A stretch of DNA of 64,000 bases from Pachyseris speciosa (taxonomy: Eukaryota; Cnidaria; Anthozoa; Scleractinia; Pachyseridae). The DNA is taken from NCBI GenBank assembly GCA_016490735.1, contig JAEMWC010000004.1, positions 296,001 to 360,000 of the forward strand, given 5' to 3'. Position numbers and translations under genes: made by a program. Below, piece after piece: positions 46,118 to 56,989 of this stretch. Position 1 is the first letter of the stretch. Every line of letters starts with the position of its first letter. The notes beneath the pieces were generated by a model. It was not told the origin of the DNA and made no database searches. It worked only from the letters and a program-made list of their open reading frames with translations.

Positions 46118-47275
46118 AGCCCTGGCTAAACGGGAAATGTATGGTGACCAAACTTATCAGAACACTGTTTGCTGACCGAAAATGTTACCGTTTGGCCACC
46201 TGTTTTGGTCTCCTTTAATCGTGTTTCATAGTATTTGGTCGTATTTGATAAAATTTGAACTGCATCAAACACTCGATCAAATAACTTAAAACATTTGTTT
46301 TGTTCTCGTGTTTTCGTTTTGGTGCTTTTTGGTCCCCTTGGCCAAATATACTATTTGTGACAAACATTATTTTCTTGCGCATGCGAGTTTAGCTACCTCA
46401 TTTGCTTGAAATTTGTTTACACGACTGTTTCAGCTGATTACAGAGTTTTAGTAGCGACGACGGCGACGGGAACGAAAACGTCGTATCAAAATCTAACTTC
46501 TCGTTTTTACAACTCTTTAGATATTATTCCAATTTATTTAAGTTAAAAAATGCCGGCCAATTATCCAGGGACTAAATCGACAGTTTACATTTTCCGCCAT
46601 GCGCTTACGTTCCTGAGGAAACCTTGAATTTGGCCATTTCTCGTTACTTTGCAGAGGACGACAAACAAACGTTCCAAAATTTAAAACGCACGTGCGAATT
46701 AAATATATTGTTTTGTGATTGTCTCGTTAATGAAGCTACCTATAGGTGGTTTGAGGCCAATCTCTGCAGACACAGATAACAACGGTGAAATGAACAACTG
46801 CTGGTGGACGAACAAAAGGAGATAATGAGAGATCTATTGTTAACGCCCACCAGCATGGCGGCGATGACGTAACGTGAAAACCACCTATTATCAAAATGAC
46901 GAACGAGGAAGAAGGTTTTGATATTGAATATATGATTTTCATATAGAAGACGGTTTTATTGACTTGGCTGAGCGGAAACACAGGAAAACGAAACGAAGGA
47001 GATAGAATCTTCATCTAATAATTCAAGTACAATTACAGCCGCTATACACTGCCTTTGAACCATCACACATTCCCCTATTGTAATCGTAAACAAGACTCTT
47101 GGGGAGGTTGTAATATGCTGGGTAATATTTGTGCCTCATAACGCCTTGCACCCCGATCTTTGATCTTTGTATGATCAAACAAGTTTTAACTGTTTGGCCA
47201 GGGCTTTAAGCATCATCATGTTTGGACACCAAACAATGATTGATGATGTTTGGTCACCCATTTGGCCAGGGATTA
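46118..47275. mobile_element. Possible nested TIR elements
   Basis: 'aagccctggctaaac' at 46119-46133 faces its complement 'gtttggccagggctt' at 47193-47207, with further matches ('atggtgaccaaac' / 'gtttggtcaccca'). Inside, 46440-46520 ('gcgacgacggcgacgggaac', 'gaaaacgtc', 'tttttacaactctt') resembles the end of the element at 59622. Boundaries are unresolved. Confidence 0.45.
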
Positions 47276-48140
47276 ATAACTAATTTTGTAAGTAAAATGC
47301 TTATGAACACCGAAATAGATTGTATACGAAAGTTGATTTAGGAGTTGATTTCAAGTTGTAATCAACACCTGAAATCGAAAAATACTAATGTACTAAAAAG
47401 ATTATCTTTTCTATTTTAATCGTCGCAACAACAATTTGCCTAAGATGTCTTTAAACTGCAGCAGTACAAAACTGGACCTCGAAGATCTTAATAATAATTA
47501 AGGCAGGACCACTAATAGGGTAAGAATCAGTTAGTGATTACACAGCCCTCTAGGACGTTGTACAAAGAGTTCGTAAATCTAATGCTAGGTGTTATACATT
47601 GTTTTGAGGCAGGAATGTTTGGATTGTGAGACCCAAATTCCATGTGACCATTCTTCCAGCTATTCATTCACCATTACTACTTAATTTCATTGTAAAGGCT
47701 TGGAATCTCTTGGCTGTACCTCATCTCGTCATGCGTCCAACTGAAAGGCTCTTTATACCTTCTGCTTCTGCTCGATGGTGATATACCTGTTCTGCGGACT
47801 GACCTCAATTCCACTAACGCCACATTTCGATTTAATCATCTCTCTGGAATCTAGAGAAATAAATCGGTCTTATTAACAGGACGCTTAAGGAGCTGGTAAG
47901 TTAAAGGGGCAATGCAACCGAAAAGACGAAACTAGTGCTTCACACTAAGAAGCAGTCGCAGATACATAATTACACCTGCAGAAGTCATTGGTGATGTTGG
48001 CGAGAAGTTGTGTAGTCAGCACGCCGAGGAAAAATGAAAGCGCAAAGTCTTGTTGGTGATTTTAGCCAACGTACGATACTTGGCGAGACAAGCTTTGCCA
48101 CTGAGGAGTAACTGGAACTTAGAAACAGGGAGCGAAGAAA
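47276..48140. other. No firm gene; possible LINE end
   Basis: The plus strand at about 47630-47780 translates to 'FIVKAWNLLAVPHLV' before a stop, weakly like the W-N-x-L tail of a non-LTR reverse transcriptase. Not enough for a call. Confidence 0.3.
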
Positions 48141-48147
48141 CTGCGTG

Positions 48148-48541
48148 CCCAAGACAACCATGAAATTCTGGACTGGTTAAGGCGCAAAGACGATAAATAC
48201 ACCTCCTCAGACATACCAAATGAGTTACTGGAGGTGATGGCTCGACGTATGCTGCGCGAAATATCCGAGAACATACAGAACGCTACTTTCTTTACTATCA
48301 TGGCATTCGCTCGGATGATGAGAAAGTCGCAGTTCATGAAGGGTTCATAGGAATGTATCCCATGGAGAGAGCAACCGCTGACCACATAACAGGAGTGCTG
48401 AAGAACACTCTAACTTGCATCCACCTACGCAAAGAAACTGCACGCGGTCACTGTTACAATGACGTGTCAACCATGGCTGGGGAAAATGTAGTAGCAAGAC
48501 AAATAAAGGCCCTAAATAGCAAATACGTTCACACCTATTGA
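48148..48541 (+). pseudogene. hAT-type transposase fragment
   Basis: Two plus-strand pieces in different frames. The first: 'NHEILDWLRRKDDKYTS', 'NELLEVMARRMLREISENI', 'ATFFTIM'. The second: 'VHEGFIGMYPMERATADHI', 'LRKETARGHCYNDVSTMAG', 'QIKALNSKYVHT'. The order (E-F-I-G-x-Y, then R-G-Q/H-C-Y-D/N-x-x-x-x-M-x-G) is that of hAT transposases and their ZMYM/P52rIPK-like relatives. The catalytic D-E-C/T segment between the pieces is lost at the junction near 48310. N- and C-terminal parts are missing. Confidence 0.75.
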
Positions 48542-48545
48542 ACTT

Positions 48546-49410
48546 GACTGTTGCTGACGAATTTAAATAAGTAAACTTCATAAGCGACTCCTTTGAGACT
48601 GTAGGAGAGATCGCGAAGCTAGTTGGATAAGATTAGGGCCGAAACTCAAAATGAGTCAAGTGGAGTCCATGATTTCTGTCCAACAAGGCGCACTGTAAGT
48701 GGATATTTGTTAGCGGCGGTTCTGAATAACCATATAGAGCTGATGGAGCTGTGGTAGTGGTCACCCGAGGTTTGTAAAGACACGGAGATGAAGGCACGAA
48801 TACGAGGAGTGCAAGGGATGATGACAACTTTTCCATTCTACTTTAGGTACCCGTTAGGAGAGTTTGTCTTGCGTGTGAGAGTCGAGCAGGCCTATCTAAC
48901 CCCTTTCTTTTAACACTGGGTATGCTTATCAGATAGGCCCCGTCCCACGCAGTGAGAAATATTCATTGCGGTTTACCACACCAGCCAAACATATATTGAG
49001 CACATTGAGCAAAACGTACTGAGCAGAAAACACACCTTTTCTAAACTAAAACAATCAAAGGACTACTCCTTACTCGGCAGTTAGCCTATGGGATCGACTC
49101 ACTTGAGTAAATGTGCCAGTATATGTTTAAACTTTTACGATTAGTCACCACAGGAAACACAGCATAGAGCTCAACTTGTAAGGATCGAAATCGCAGCGAC
49201 ATGATTGGCCAACTAGGGCACCAATAAAAATGCGAGATTTTCGATCCATCCAACGGGTTTTAAGCGAAACGTGTTTGCCAGGTTTTTAATTGAACTTATC
49301 GGTAGCAATTTTTGGTAGTTTTAGCTTCTTGTTTTAATTGTAGTTTTTATCAGTTTTTAAGTTTGTCTTTTGCTGTTAATAGGACCTTTCTGAAGACCAC
49401 ATCATGTGAC
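48546..49410. other. No gene seen
   Basis: Short unsupported frames only (48345-48581, 48633-48836). Confidence 0.4.
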
Positions 49411-49415
49411 GCAAG

Positions 49416-49470
<55 letters not shown>
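49416..49470. repeat. (ATT)n microsatellite
   Basis: About 18 uninterrupted ATT triplets. Confidence 0.95.
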
Positions 49471-49471
<1 letters not shown>

Positions 49472-49777
49472 GCAGTTACAACTTTTGTATGCAGTTAAAA
49501 TAGTAAAATAGTATGACGGGGCGCTGAAGCGTAGCCCCGTTAACTATAGTGAAAACTTAGTACAAAGCTATAAATTTAAAATTTAAAATATGTCTAAAAA
49601 TTAGCACTATAAATATTGCTCCGAACGAAAAATAATTAATGGATAAACACTTTAGGACATCTAGAATCTAAAATGGTAATTATAAAATCTTTAAAATTCT
49701 CTTAAATATATCACTAATTCGGCGGTAAATAAAATAATTCATTAACGGTTACTTCATAACTTTCTTCTTAAGGTTTT

Positions 49778-50443
49778 TCATGTTGCCACTTTAAACGTCC
49801 GAGAGATGTTTAGTGTTCCCGAGATTACAACCTTCTGCACGTCATAAAAAGCTCCCTCACTCTTACTTCCGAACAACTCCTTCAGCTTGACTTCTAAGTC
49901 TCGGCACCATCCCCCTAATACGTCCATTCTGATATTAGCTTCAGCTTACTTGATCACATTAATTTGTGAAGTATCCTTGTCACTCCAGCCACATCCCACA
50001 AGCTTTACGTTTCAGTTCTGATATTATATTGTTTCACTCCATATCCACTCCCAGCGGAGTGGTCCGTATTTCGTGGTTTTCTCCTCCTTCTTTTTTTCCC
50101 GATTTCTGACCCATGGGCATCTCATCTCAAGCGTGATGACCCGCTTTGACACGTGGTTGATAATGTGCGCATCCGCTCTGTTGGCTGTAACTTCTTGGTG
50201 CTCCGCAAATAGAGGGACATCCCAGAATGCTTGCGCATTGTTCGACTCGTACACTGGCTTCGGTTTTAGTGGCGAGTACCAAGTTGGCACTGAGTCTAAA
50301 AGACCTAAGTCTTGCAAAATCTCAAAGAAAAGTATCTTCAGGGCTGCGTTATGTCGGGTGATGTACTTGTTCTGTGCAAGGGCGGCACAACTAGCCAGGA
50401 CATGGGCGACTCTTTCAGGAGCCTTATTACATAGCCTCCACAT
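49778..50443 (-). pseudogene. LINE ORF C-terminus with CCHC motif (R2/NeSL-like)
   Basis: The minus strand from 50443 reads 'CNKAPERVAHVLASCAALAQ' (a C-x-x-C...H...C-type knuckle as in restriction-endonuclease-type LINEs), 'YITRHNAALKILFFEIL', 'VPTWYSPLKPKPVYE', 'ANRADAHIINHVSKRVITLEM', 'PWVRNREKKKEEK' and 'KYGPLRWE'. A frame change near 50024 continues with 'MDVLGGWCRDLEVKLKELFG' and 'VVISGTLNISRTFKVAT' to a stop at 49778. It is truncated upstream by an ATT microsatellite. The clade is inferred from the C-terminal layout. Confidence 0.75.
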
Positions 50444-50481
50444 TACGTCGCCCGTCCAGTCCGTATGCGTTGACTGGCAGG

Positions 50482-50482
50482 C

Positions 50483-50534
<52 letters not shown>

Positions 50535-50563
50535 TATTATTGTTGTTGTTGTTGTTGTTATTA

Positions 50564-50632
<69 letters not shown>
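50482..50632. repeat. (ATT)n microsatellite, 150 bp
   Basis: Nearly pure ATT repeats with a (GTT)5 interruption around 50540. The reading frames through it (poly-Tyr plus, poly-Asn minus) are artefacts. It separates the R2-like LINE end from a SINE body. Confidence 0.95.
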
Positions 50633-50634
<2 letters not shown>

Positions 50635-50985
50635 AGTTAGACTTTCTAATCTTCCCGGAGAAAGACGATAAACCGTAGGTCCCGCTTCACACCCCTTGTT
50701 CCTTATATTCTGTGGGACGTTAAAGAACTCACACACTGTTCGAAAAGAGTAGGAGAGGTAGTTCCCGGTGTAGTGGTCTATCTGTATCTTTCATCTGTCT
50801 TTAACATTCATGTGTGGGATGGGTGGGTGGCTGAGATCAAATATGGACTGATAGCGGATGCCAGTGGCGCCTTAACAAGCTGACGTCCAATCTTACCCTA
50901 GAGAAGAATTGTAAACCGCCATGAAACTATATGATATGTGCGGTATATAAATCCATTACTACCATTGCCATTACCTACTCGGTAT
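50633..50985 (+). mobile_element. SINE body, plus strand
   Basis: It begins 'gttagactttctaatcttcc' and 'gataaaccgtaggtcccg', the same body as the minus-strand SINE at 2110-2440. It continues with 'ctgtgggacgttaaagaact', ending near 'gtgcggtatataaatccatt' and a short A/T/C-rich tail. No tRNA head is visible; the ATT array occupies its place. Confidence 0.7.
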
Positions 50986-51560
50986 CAGGAGGACATGCTG
51001 GAAGAGCTGCACACAAGTTATCCAGGCATCGTATGAATGAAAACGTTGGCACGAAGTTGGTTATTTGTGGCCGAAAATTCACCAGAAAATTGAACAAGTT
51101 GTGAGAAGTTGTACCAGTTGTCAGCAAGTAAGCAAAACACCTGCTGTAGTTCCTCTAGCCCCTTAGTTATGGCCGAGTAAGCCCCTGATCCGACTTCACA
51201 TTGAACCTGCAGGAGACTGAAATTGACATAGTTTCATTGTCATCGATGCAGATTCTCGCTGCCCTGAGATCTACTCTGTGCGCAAAACACGTCTGCTACG
51301 GAAACCGAAGCCATTTTACAGGAACTATTCTTGGTTTGCAACCACGAGACAGGGCGGCCATGTTGCAGCTCAAAACAAGAGAAATTTTTTCGAAGAATTT
51401 ACATTAAAATAGAATTTAGTAACCAGCGGAGAGAAAGGCCATTGTTTTTGACCTCCAACATGGCTGCCGTGACGTCACGTGCAAACCAGCAATTCGTCAA
51501 ATATGAATTGCCGGTGCATTGTGTCAGTGACAATGGTCGAGATTGCATCTTTTCATATAT
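50986..51560 (+). pseudogene. Ty3/Gypsy integrase relic
   Basis: Plus-strand frames with stops: 'LHTSYPGIV' and 'MKTLARSWLFVAENSPE' (the H...H part and M-x-x-L-A-R-x-x-W of the integrase zinc finger), 'VVRSCTSCQQVSKTPAVVP' (C-x-x-C-Q), 'LIRLHIEPAGD' and 'FIVIDADSRCPEIYSV' (start of the catalytic core, D in V-I-D-A). After a foreign stretch of about 170 bp, 51493-51540 reads 'FVKYELPVHCVSDNG' (second catalytic Asp, S-D-N-G). It is dead but recognisable. No LTRs found. Confidence 0.75.
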
Positions 51561-52255
51561 TGTAATTTACGACATTTAATATTTGTATGTATCGCGGTTA
51601 AGATCAGGATTGCCTTGCAATTGTAACAGGGGTACCCAACGACAAGTTTCGGTGGATATCTGTTCGGTGGAGGGTAGGTCCCCTTAGGCTTTCGGCGTCG
51701 ATTAACTAGTTCGTGGAAAGTTCGCTACGGCTAGAATTTTATCAAAGGAAGAAATCGTTCCCTAACGTTTTATGGGCAATTAAATTTTAGCTAAGAAATC
51801 CGAATAGATGACATTCTTCTGGCTACCGAAAAAATCACCTTAAAGAGACTTCAAACACCATAAGGTAGTTAAAAATTCCATTCTACAACTTTTGGGTGAT
51901 TTGGCTCGTTGGGTGCCCCTGTTGTATGACTGGTTGACGCATCCTTAATAAACTTTCACTTTGAAGCTTGTGGTAGCTAGTGTAGTCAAAATTAGTAGAT
52001 TTTGCAGATGTCATACAAAAATAGCAAACTTTAATAAAGGAAAACCTTCATGGCTCAATGATTGCTATTTCAGTAGAAATAAATGTTCGTAAACATACTC
52101 AAATAATCAAAAAAGAACATTCAAACCGATGATTACAGTTTTGATCATATTAGCATAAGTAAAAACAAGTATAAGCATGAGTAAAAACAACAATATGGAA
52201 TTGTAACTGTCTTACGCGAGCTTTAGTTTGACTCAAAAACTTTAAGTTTTGATTT
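51561..52255. other. Intergenic stretch below gene B, no gene seen
   Basis: No long frame, no recognised repeat. Confidence 0.5.
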
Positions 52256-52257
52256 AA

Positions 52258-52263
52258 TTTATT
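52258..52263 (-). promoter_or_regulatory. Candidate polyadenylation signal of gene B
   Basis: AATAAA on the minus strand about 200 nt after the gene B stop codon, the first perfect hexamer found downstream of the stop within an AT-rich tail with repeated 'taaacaataacagt'. Confidence 0.5.
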
Positions 52264-52465
52264 CTACTGTTATTGTTTACTGTTATTGTTTATTGTTTAA
52301 TGAGACAGTCGAACACGACACTACTCTAAGCGTTTGATTGGTTCATTGTGTAATTTCCTTCTTTCAGTCATTGGTTATGATGACGATTTGTTTGTTTTGG
52401 TGGTATAATCCCTCAATTGAAAACCTCTCTGGTTACAAGCAGAGACAATCGAGAAATGGCACAGC

Positions 52466-53048
52466 TTAAACAACTACGATATTTGGAAGTTCATTTCGGT
52501 CTTTTGTGTCGCCTTGTTGATGAAAGGAGTTTTCCTGAAGATTTTCAACTTGTTTCCTTTCATCGGTGTCCCCAGATGATTCTTCTTTAAGATTTTCTTT
52601 CTTCGCTTCTCCTGAAATGTAATGCGAGCTTGACGGTGCATCGGCATGTAGGTTCTCAGCGTTGTTTTCTTTCTTAACTTCAGACACCTTTTCCAAAGAC
52701 TTCGTTTCTGTCACCTGGTTCATGTTCTCATTTTCTTCGGCCTCTTGGCAAACTTGGTTAAGCGACGATTCTGGGTGGTCTGTAGTTAACGCCGTCAACG
52801 AGGGATACAACCCTTTGCCCGCGGGTGATTTTCCATGCTGGAAACTGGTAGTATTCATTGTAGGTTGTTTGTGGGTTGGTTTAACGGATGAAGGAGGCGT
52901 GCCTTGCTCTCCCATTTCAATGGCTTGTTCTATCGATCCAGGGTGGTCATGACCAACTTTGGTGGAGTTCCTTGGAGTTGCGTTAGTGGAGTTTGTGGCT
53001 TGACTACTTGCATCTTCTTGGCTGTCCACACGTCGGGCTCGTCCCAAT
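52466..53048 (-). CDS. Gene B last exon: cytoplasmic tail
   Basis: The exon starts after acceptor TTTCCAG with one base that completes the Arg codon begun at 57903-57904, then reads 'LGRARRVDSQEDASSQ' and runs 193 codons to TAA. It is hydrophilic and rich in Glu, Lys, Asn and Ser, without Cys clusters or a domain: a disordered tail. It contains 'GLYPSL', which fits both an YxxPhi sorting signal and an LYPxL ALIX-type motif, and a Pro-rich 'PPSSVKP'. The basic start is a stop-transfer sequence. Phase 2 matching supports linkage to the transmembrane exon 4.9 kb away. Confidence 0.75.
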
Positions 53049-53746
53049 CTGGAAACAAAATGGAAATGAAGAAGAACCTCGCAATTAGGGGTTGAAAATA
53101 TGTCACATTTTCGCTCCTTTATGGACTTTTTTATTGTTAAGGGAAAGGGTCTTTATTATTGTTCGTTGTAACTGCAATTATCGAAGTGTTGCCTGCTCAC
53201 CGACCGCGAAATTCAAATATCTCCGTCAGCAATCGTTGTGCCACGATGCCGGCTTTTGGAGTGGTGGGGTATGAAAATAATTGTCAAGGCAGAAATGATC
53301 TAATTGTCAACTCCAATAATCAACAAACAGTTTTTCGGGCCCAGAATTTTCAGAAAGCAAACAAGACAGAGCAGCCGGTAGAAAGCCGACGTGCTATCGT
53401 GCCTTCCAAGCTACGATCTTTAGAAGGCCGTTTGTTTAACTGATAACAGTAAAAAAAATTAAAATGCCCATAACCCCCAAAAAACGTTTTCGCTCAATTT
53501 AATCTTTGTGTAAAACTGAGAAAACTGTCACAAAAATTTTTGAATTCGGTTAAAACAAATAGTAAAGTGAGCGCTACTGAAGGCTTGACCGAGCAAATGG
53601 GAGAATAAGACCAGTGACGTCATTCCGGCAACTGCTCGCGTCGCTTTGGTTTATACTGTTTGGGATCAAGCGTTTTAAGGATTTAGTATCTTGGCGAAAT
53701 AACTTTTGTTTTACTAAATAAATTGGGATCATCAAGACTATTCATA

Positions 53747-54095
53747 ATGTCGTCCAGCGATGCTAGCTTTGATTCTAGCTCGGTTTCCCATGCCGCAGAA
53801 ATGGATGTCGAGTACAACTGAGAATTCGAGGGTTCATTAAATGAGAGCGAACAAGAAACCTCAGGTGGCGAGGAACAAGGAGATGTCTATGCCAATGAGC
53901 CGATAGCAAACGAGAAATGGCTGGCTCAGTATGAAGCAGAAAGGAAAATGGAGGAATAATTTGAAATGAAATTACAAAAGCGACTAAAGGTGGTGGACGA
54001 ATATCCTCGTGCCTCTGAATAAAATGAGACACAGAGAGATATTTTAAGGAATGCACTCTTGAAATCAGCAAAATTTTACAAATACAAAAATGAGT
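53747..54095 (+). pseudogene. Remnant of a P2X7-like/Kolobok-associated protein
   Basis: The plus frame begins 'MSSSDASFDSSS', has a stop, then 'EFEGSLNESEQETSGG', 'YANEPIANEKWLAQYEAER', a stop, 'EMKLQKRLKVVDEYPRA', then 'NETQRDILRNALLKSAKFY'. The acidic N-terminus followed by E-P-x-A-x-E-x-W-x-x-x-Y-x-x-E-R is the start of the family of cnidarian 'P2X7-like' C-terminal-domain proteins that multiply with transposons. Three or more stops; the cysteine-rich part is missing. Confidence 0.45.
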
Positions 54096-54457
54096 GAGTA
54101 CTTCGTGGGCTCCCATTGAACACGCCTTGATTTAGACAAAATTGACCCACTTTGTTCTTTTCTTTCGTTTCTGCGGATAAACAGCCCCCTCAAAAGATAA
54201 TGTGTACAATGATATACCCTTAACCTTGTTTAGCCCGTTGCTGCAACCAAAACACATTTATCTGGAATTTTCGTCCTTGAACCCGAAGCAATGTCAGTTC
54301 CGAACAAGAGAAGCGATCAATGGCCTGGAATGACGTCACAAATTACACTATTCCCAGCCCCTTTCCAATGATTCTACGGCTCGGTCGTGTTTTCGAAAAA
54401 GGGCTATTTTCCCGCTCTGTAAAAAATCATACAAAAAAATCGTGATTTTAACCAACA

Positions 54458-54458
<1 letters not shown>

Positions 54459-54522
<64 letters not shown>
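54459..54522. repeat. (TA)n microsatellite
   Basis: 32 TA dinucleotides without interruption, about 210 bp from the 3' end of the Penelope-like ORF. Confidence 0.95.
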
Positions 54523-54525
<3 letters not shown>

Positions 54526-54589
54526 AAACTGTAAACTTCTGTGTCGAATGATGATACTAAAAACAATGAAAACCCAAAGTCTTCTGTTA

Positions 54590-55454
54590 CTTTGCTTTTG
54601 GGCTACGCGTTTCACCGCTGTTGCGGCTCTTCAGGCATAGCAAAGAGTGTTTATTGACTTATTGCGTCACAGATGTAATTGTAATTACAATTATAATGGC
54701 TATTGTAATTCTAAGCGCGCGCGAGCAATTAGCGTAATTCTAAATCATTAAGAACGGGTTTATATTTCAAAGTAAAAAACTTCTCTTTGTTCTTTCTCAT
54801 GCTTTCTGAGGGGCTGAGAATCTTATAAAACGGAAAGATAGTGAACTGAGGTGTCAATCCCGCAGCACATTCATCAATATTCTTGCTGACTCCCAGCATA
54901 CGTGTGTGCGGGTCTCTAATTTGCTGTTCATGAACTGTCACTCTATTTCTCAGGACATCACCCGTTTCTCCTATATAATTATGTCCACATCCTGCACATG
55001 TTATTACGTAAATCAAGTTCGTTGAGGTGCCGTTCATCGAGTGCTTTATCCGAAATTTTTCATTCGTGGCGGAGAAAGTGAAGAAGAAGGTGAATTCTTT
55101 ACCCGGTTTCAAATAGGGGCATGTTCCGCAACGTTTTGTTCCACAAATTTTAACTTCCGGATTAGTGTCCTTTTGCCCGGAGAAATAGGAGTTTGTTAGC
55201 ATCCGTTTGAGGTTTCTGGGTTGTCGCTGACTGTGAATTACTTTAGTCTTGCTCATAATGGATTTTAATGAGGAGTTTTGGTTCAACATGGGAAGTGTTT
55301 TCCTGACCAGCTGAAATACTTGCGGATTGTTGGGATTGTAAGTTGTTACCAGACAGAGGAGGTTATTTTCGCTAGCTTGTTCTCTCACCCTTCTTAACTC
55401 TTCCGATGTTTTATATATATAGTACAGTAAGGTAGGGAGGGGATATATTAGCAA
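54590..55454 (-). mobile_element. Penelope-like retroelement, C-terminal part with GIY-YIG
   Basis: A 241-codon minus frame (55454-54729). It contains 'LVTTYNPNNPQVFQLVRK', 'KVIHSQRQPRNLKRML', 'CGTKRCGTCPYLKPG' (a Cys cluster often found before the nuclease), then the GIY-YIG nuclease 'NLIYVITCAGCGHNYIGET', 'LRNRVTVHEQQIRDP' with the catalytic R, and 'FPFYKILSPSESMRKNKE'. The frame is intact, but the reverse transcriptase that should precede it is missing: the element stops at a TATATA/SINE junction at about 55420. Elements of this group encode RT plus GIY-YIG endonuclease. Confidence 0.85.
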
Positions 55455-55661
55455 CTGATTGCCTTAATTACTTAGGATCACCAGCCTATTCCCGTTTGGA
55501 TGGCGATTCATTAGCGATTTCTGAGAAATACAAACAGACAAGGTTAATTTGGGAACAGAAATCATCAACTAAGTAATTAAGTGAAAATGTGGCTCAGCCA
55601 GGAATCGAACCTGGGTCTCCAGATTACCGGTCGGATGCCTTAACCACTAGGCCACTGAACC
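55422..55661 (-). mobile_element. tRNA-derived SINE, copy 1
   Basis: The tRNA-like head is 55590-55661 on the minus strand. It folds as a cloverleaf: acceptor GGTTCAG/CTGAGCC fully paired, T arm CCAGG-TTCGATT-CCTGG perfect, D arm with TAGTGGTTAA loop, anticodon stem 4 of 5 pairs. The anticodon loop CCGGTAA lacks U33, so it is unlikely to be a working tRNA. The body runs to about 55422 ('gtgaaaatgtggctcagcc' inside, then 'cacttaattacttagttgat'). Confidence 0.8.
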
Positions 55662-55833
55662 AACCACACTGGGTTGACACATATTTTTACTGTACAACAC
55701 ATACACAGTGTGGCCTTATTTTTATGGTAAGGTCCTAGGAGACAATTTCACACATTTTCTTCAACCAGGATCACGTCACTACTCCCCGATCGATCAGCGA
55801 TGCAAGGCCAAATCCCCCTGGAAATTAATTAAG

Positions 55834-56123
55834 TACAGTAAGGTAGGGAGGGGATATATTAGCAACTGATTGCCTTAATTACTTAGGATCACCAGCCTAT
55901 TCCCGTTTGGATGGCGATCCATTAGCGATTTCTGAGAAATACAAACAGACAAGGTTAATTTGGGAACAGAAATCATCAACTAAGTAATTAAGTGAAAATG
56001 TGGCTCAGCCAGGAATCGAACCTGGGTCTCCAGATTACCGGTCGGATGCCCAGGTTCGATTCCTGGCTGAGCTACATTTTCACTTAATTACTTAGTTGAT
56101 GATTTCTGTTCCCAAATTAACCT

Positions 56124-56127
<4 letters not shown>
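55834..56127. mobile_element. SINE copy 2 joined to an inverted truncated copy (foldback)
   Basis: 55834-56050 repeats copy 1 almost exactly (one difference noticed, 'gatcc' for 'gattc'). It breaks off in the tRNA head at 'ggatgcc', and from 56051 an opposite-oriented copy starts ('caggttcgattcctggctga') and runs to 'aaccttgtct', where a TA array begins. The result is a palindrome of about 75-80 bp per arm. Confidence 0.88.
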
Positions 56128-56211
<84 letters not shown>

Positions 56212-56276
56212 TGTATGTATGTATGTATGTATGTATGTATGTATGTATGTATGTATGTATGTATGTATGTATGTAT
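56127..56276. repeat. (TA)n-(GTAT)n compound microsatellite
   Basis: About 28 TA units, then about 23 GTAT units, followed by ATACATACAC-type decay. The frames of Tyr/Ile/Met/Cys/Val repeats on both strands are artefacts. Confidence 0.95.
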
Positions 56277-56299
56277 ATATACATACACACACATATTTA

Positions 56300-56948
56300 T
56301 CTAAGCCAAAAAAAAGTGGGGGTTATAGGCATTTTAATACCTTTTAAGGATACCAACTACCGCCAATAGCATAGAAAATCTTAATAGACTAAAACCACCC
56401 CGCAATAATTTCTCTTCATTCTGTTTCTTTTTCTGTTTTATTAATCGGTAACGCTTATTGCAACAACCGACATGGAAAAAAGTTGCGATAAATTAAACAA
56501 AACCTGAGTCATTTAGGGTGGTTCCTTGAAGCGATTTAAAAATTTGCGCCTTTTCACGCCGGCATGCCAGCATCAATTCATGTAAATAATTCACTTTGAA
56601 TTGAAACTCGCGTGTCGCTAATCAATTAGCTCGCTCTTCTCGAGCGTCAAGGACGAACCTTTACGAATAAGTTTCATGTTAAAATAAAATCTCAAACGCA
56701 ACCTACTACATACAATCAGCAGACAAAAACTGAGTCATTTAGCTTTGTTGCTTTAAGCGTTGTTCAAATTCGCGCTTCAATTGTTCTTCAGGGTCTTTGT
56801 CTCGTCATGAAACAATTAATTTATGCAAATTGTAAATGCGCGTGCCGAGAAACTTTTTAAGGTTCCAATCGTTTCTTTGTTGAAGAAAGAGTCTACAGGA
56901 ACAAGCCCGAAATGAATTTCCACGTCAGCAATACGCCAACAATTTCTC

Positions 56949-56989
<41 letters not shown>

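Noticed and set aside
50073..50736. Frames with poly-Tyr and poly-Asn tracts
   Set aside because: They run through the ATT array; the plus frame is antisense to the LINE fragment.
53159..53443. 94-codon plus frame as a gene in the gene B intron
   Set aside because: No domain and no splice or promoter context; composition not distinct from the surrounding intron.
55590..55661. Functional tRNA gene on the minus strand
   Set aside because: It folds well, but the anticodon loop lacks U33, one anticodon-stem pair is lost, and it is part of a repeated unit with a conserved body, so a SINE head is the better call.
56092..56369. Tyr/Ile, Met/Tyr/Val/Cys repeat frames
   Set aside because: Translation of the TA/GTAT arrays.
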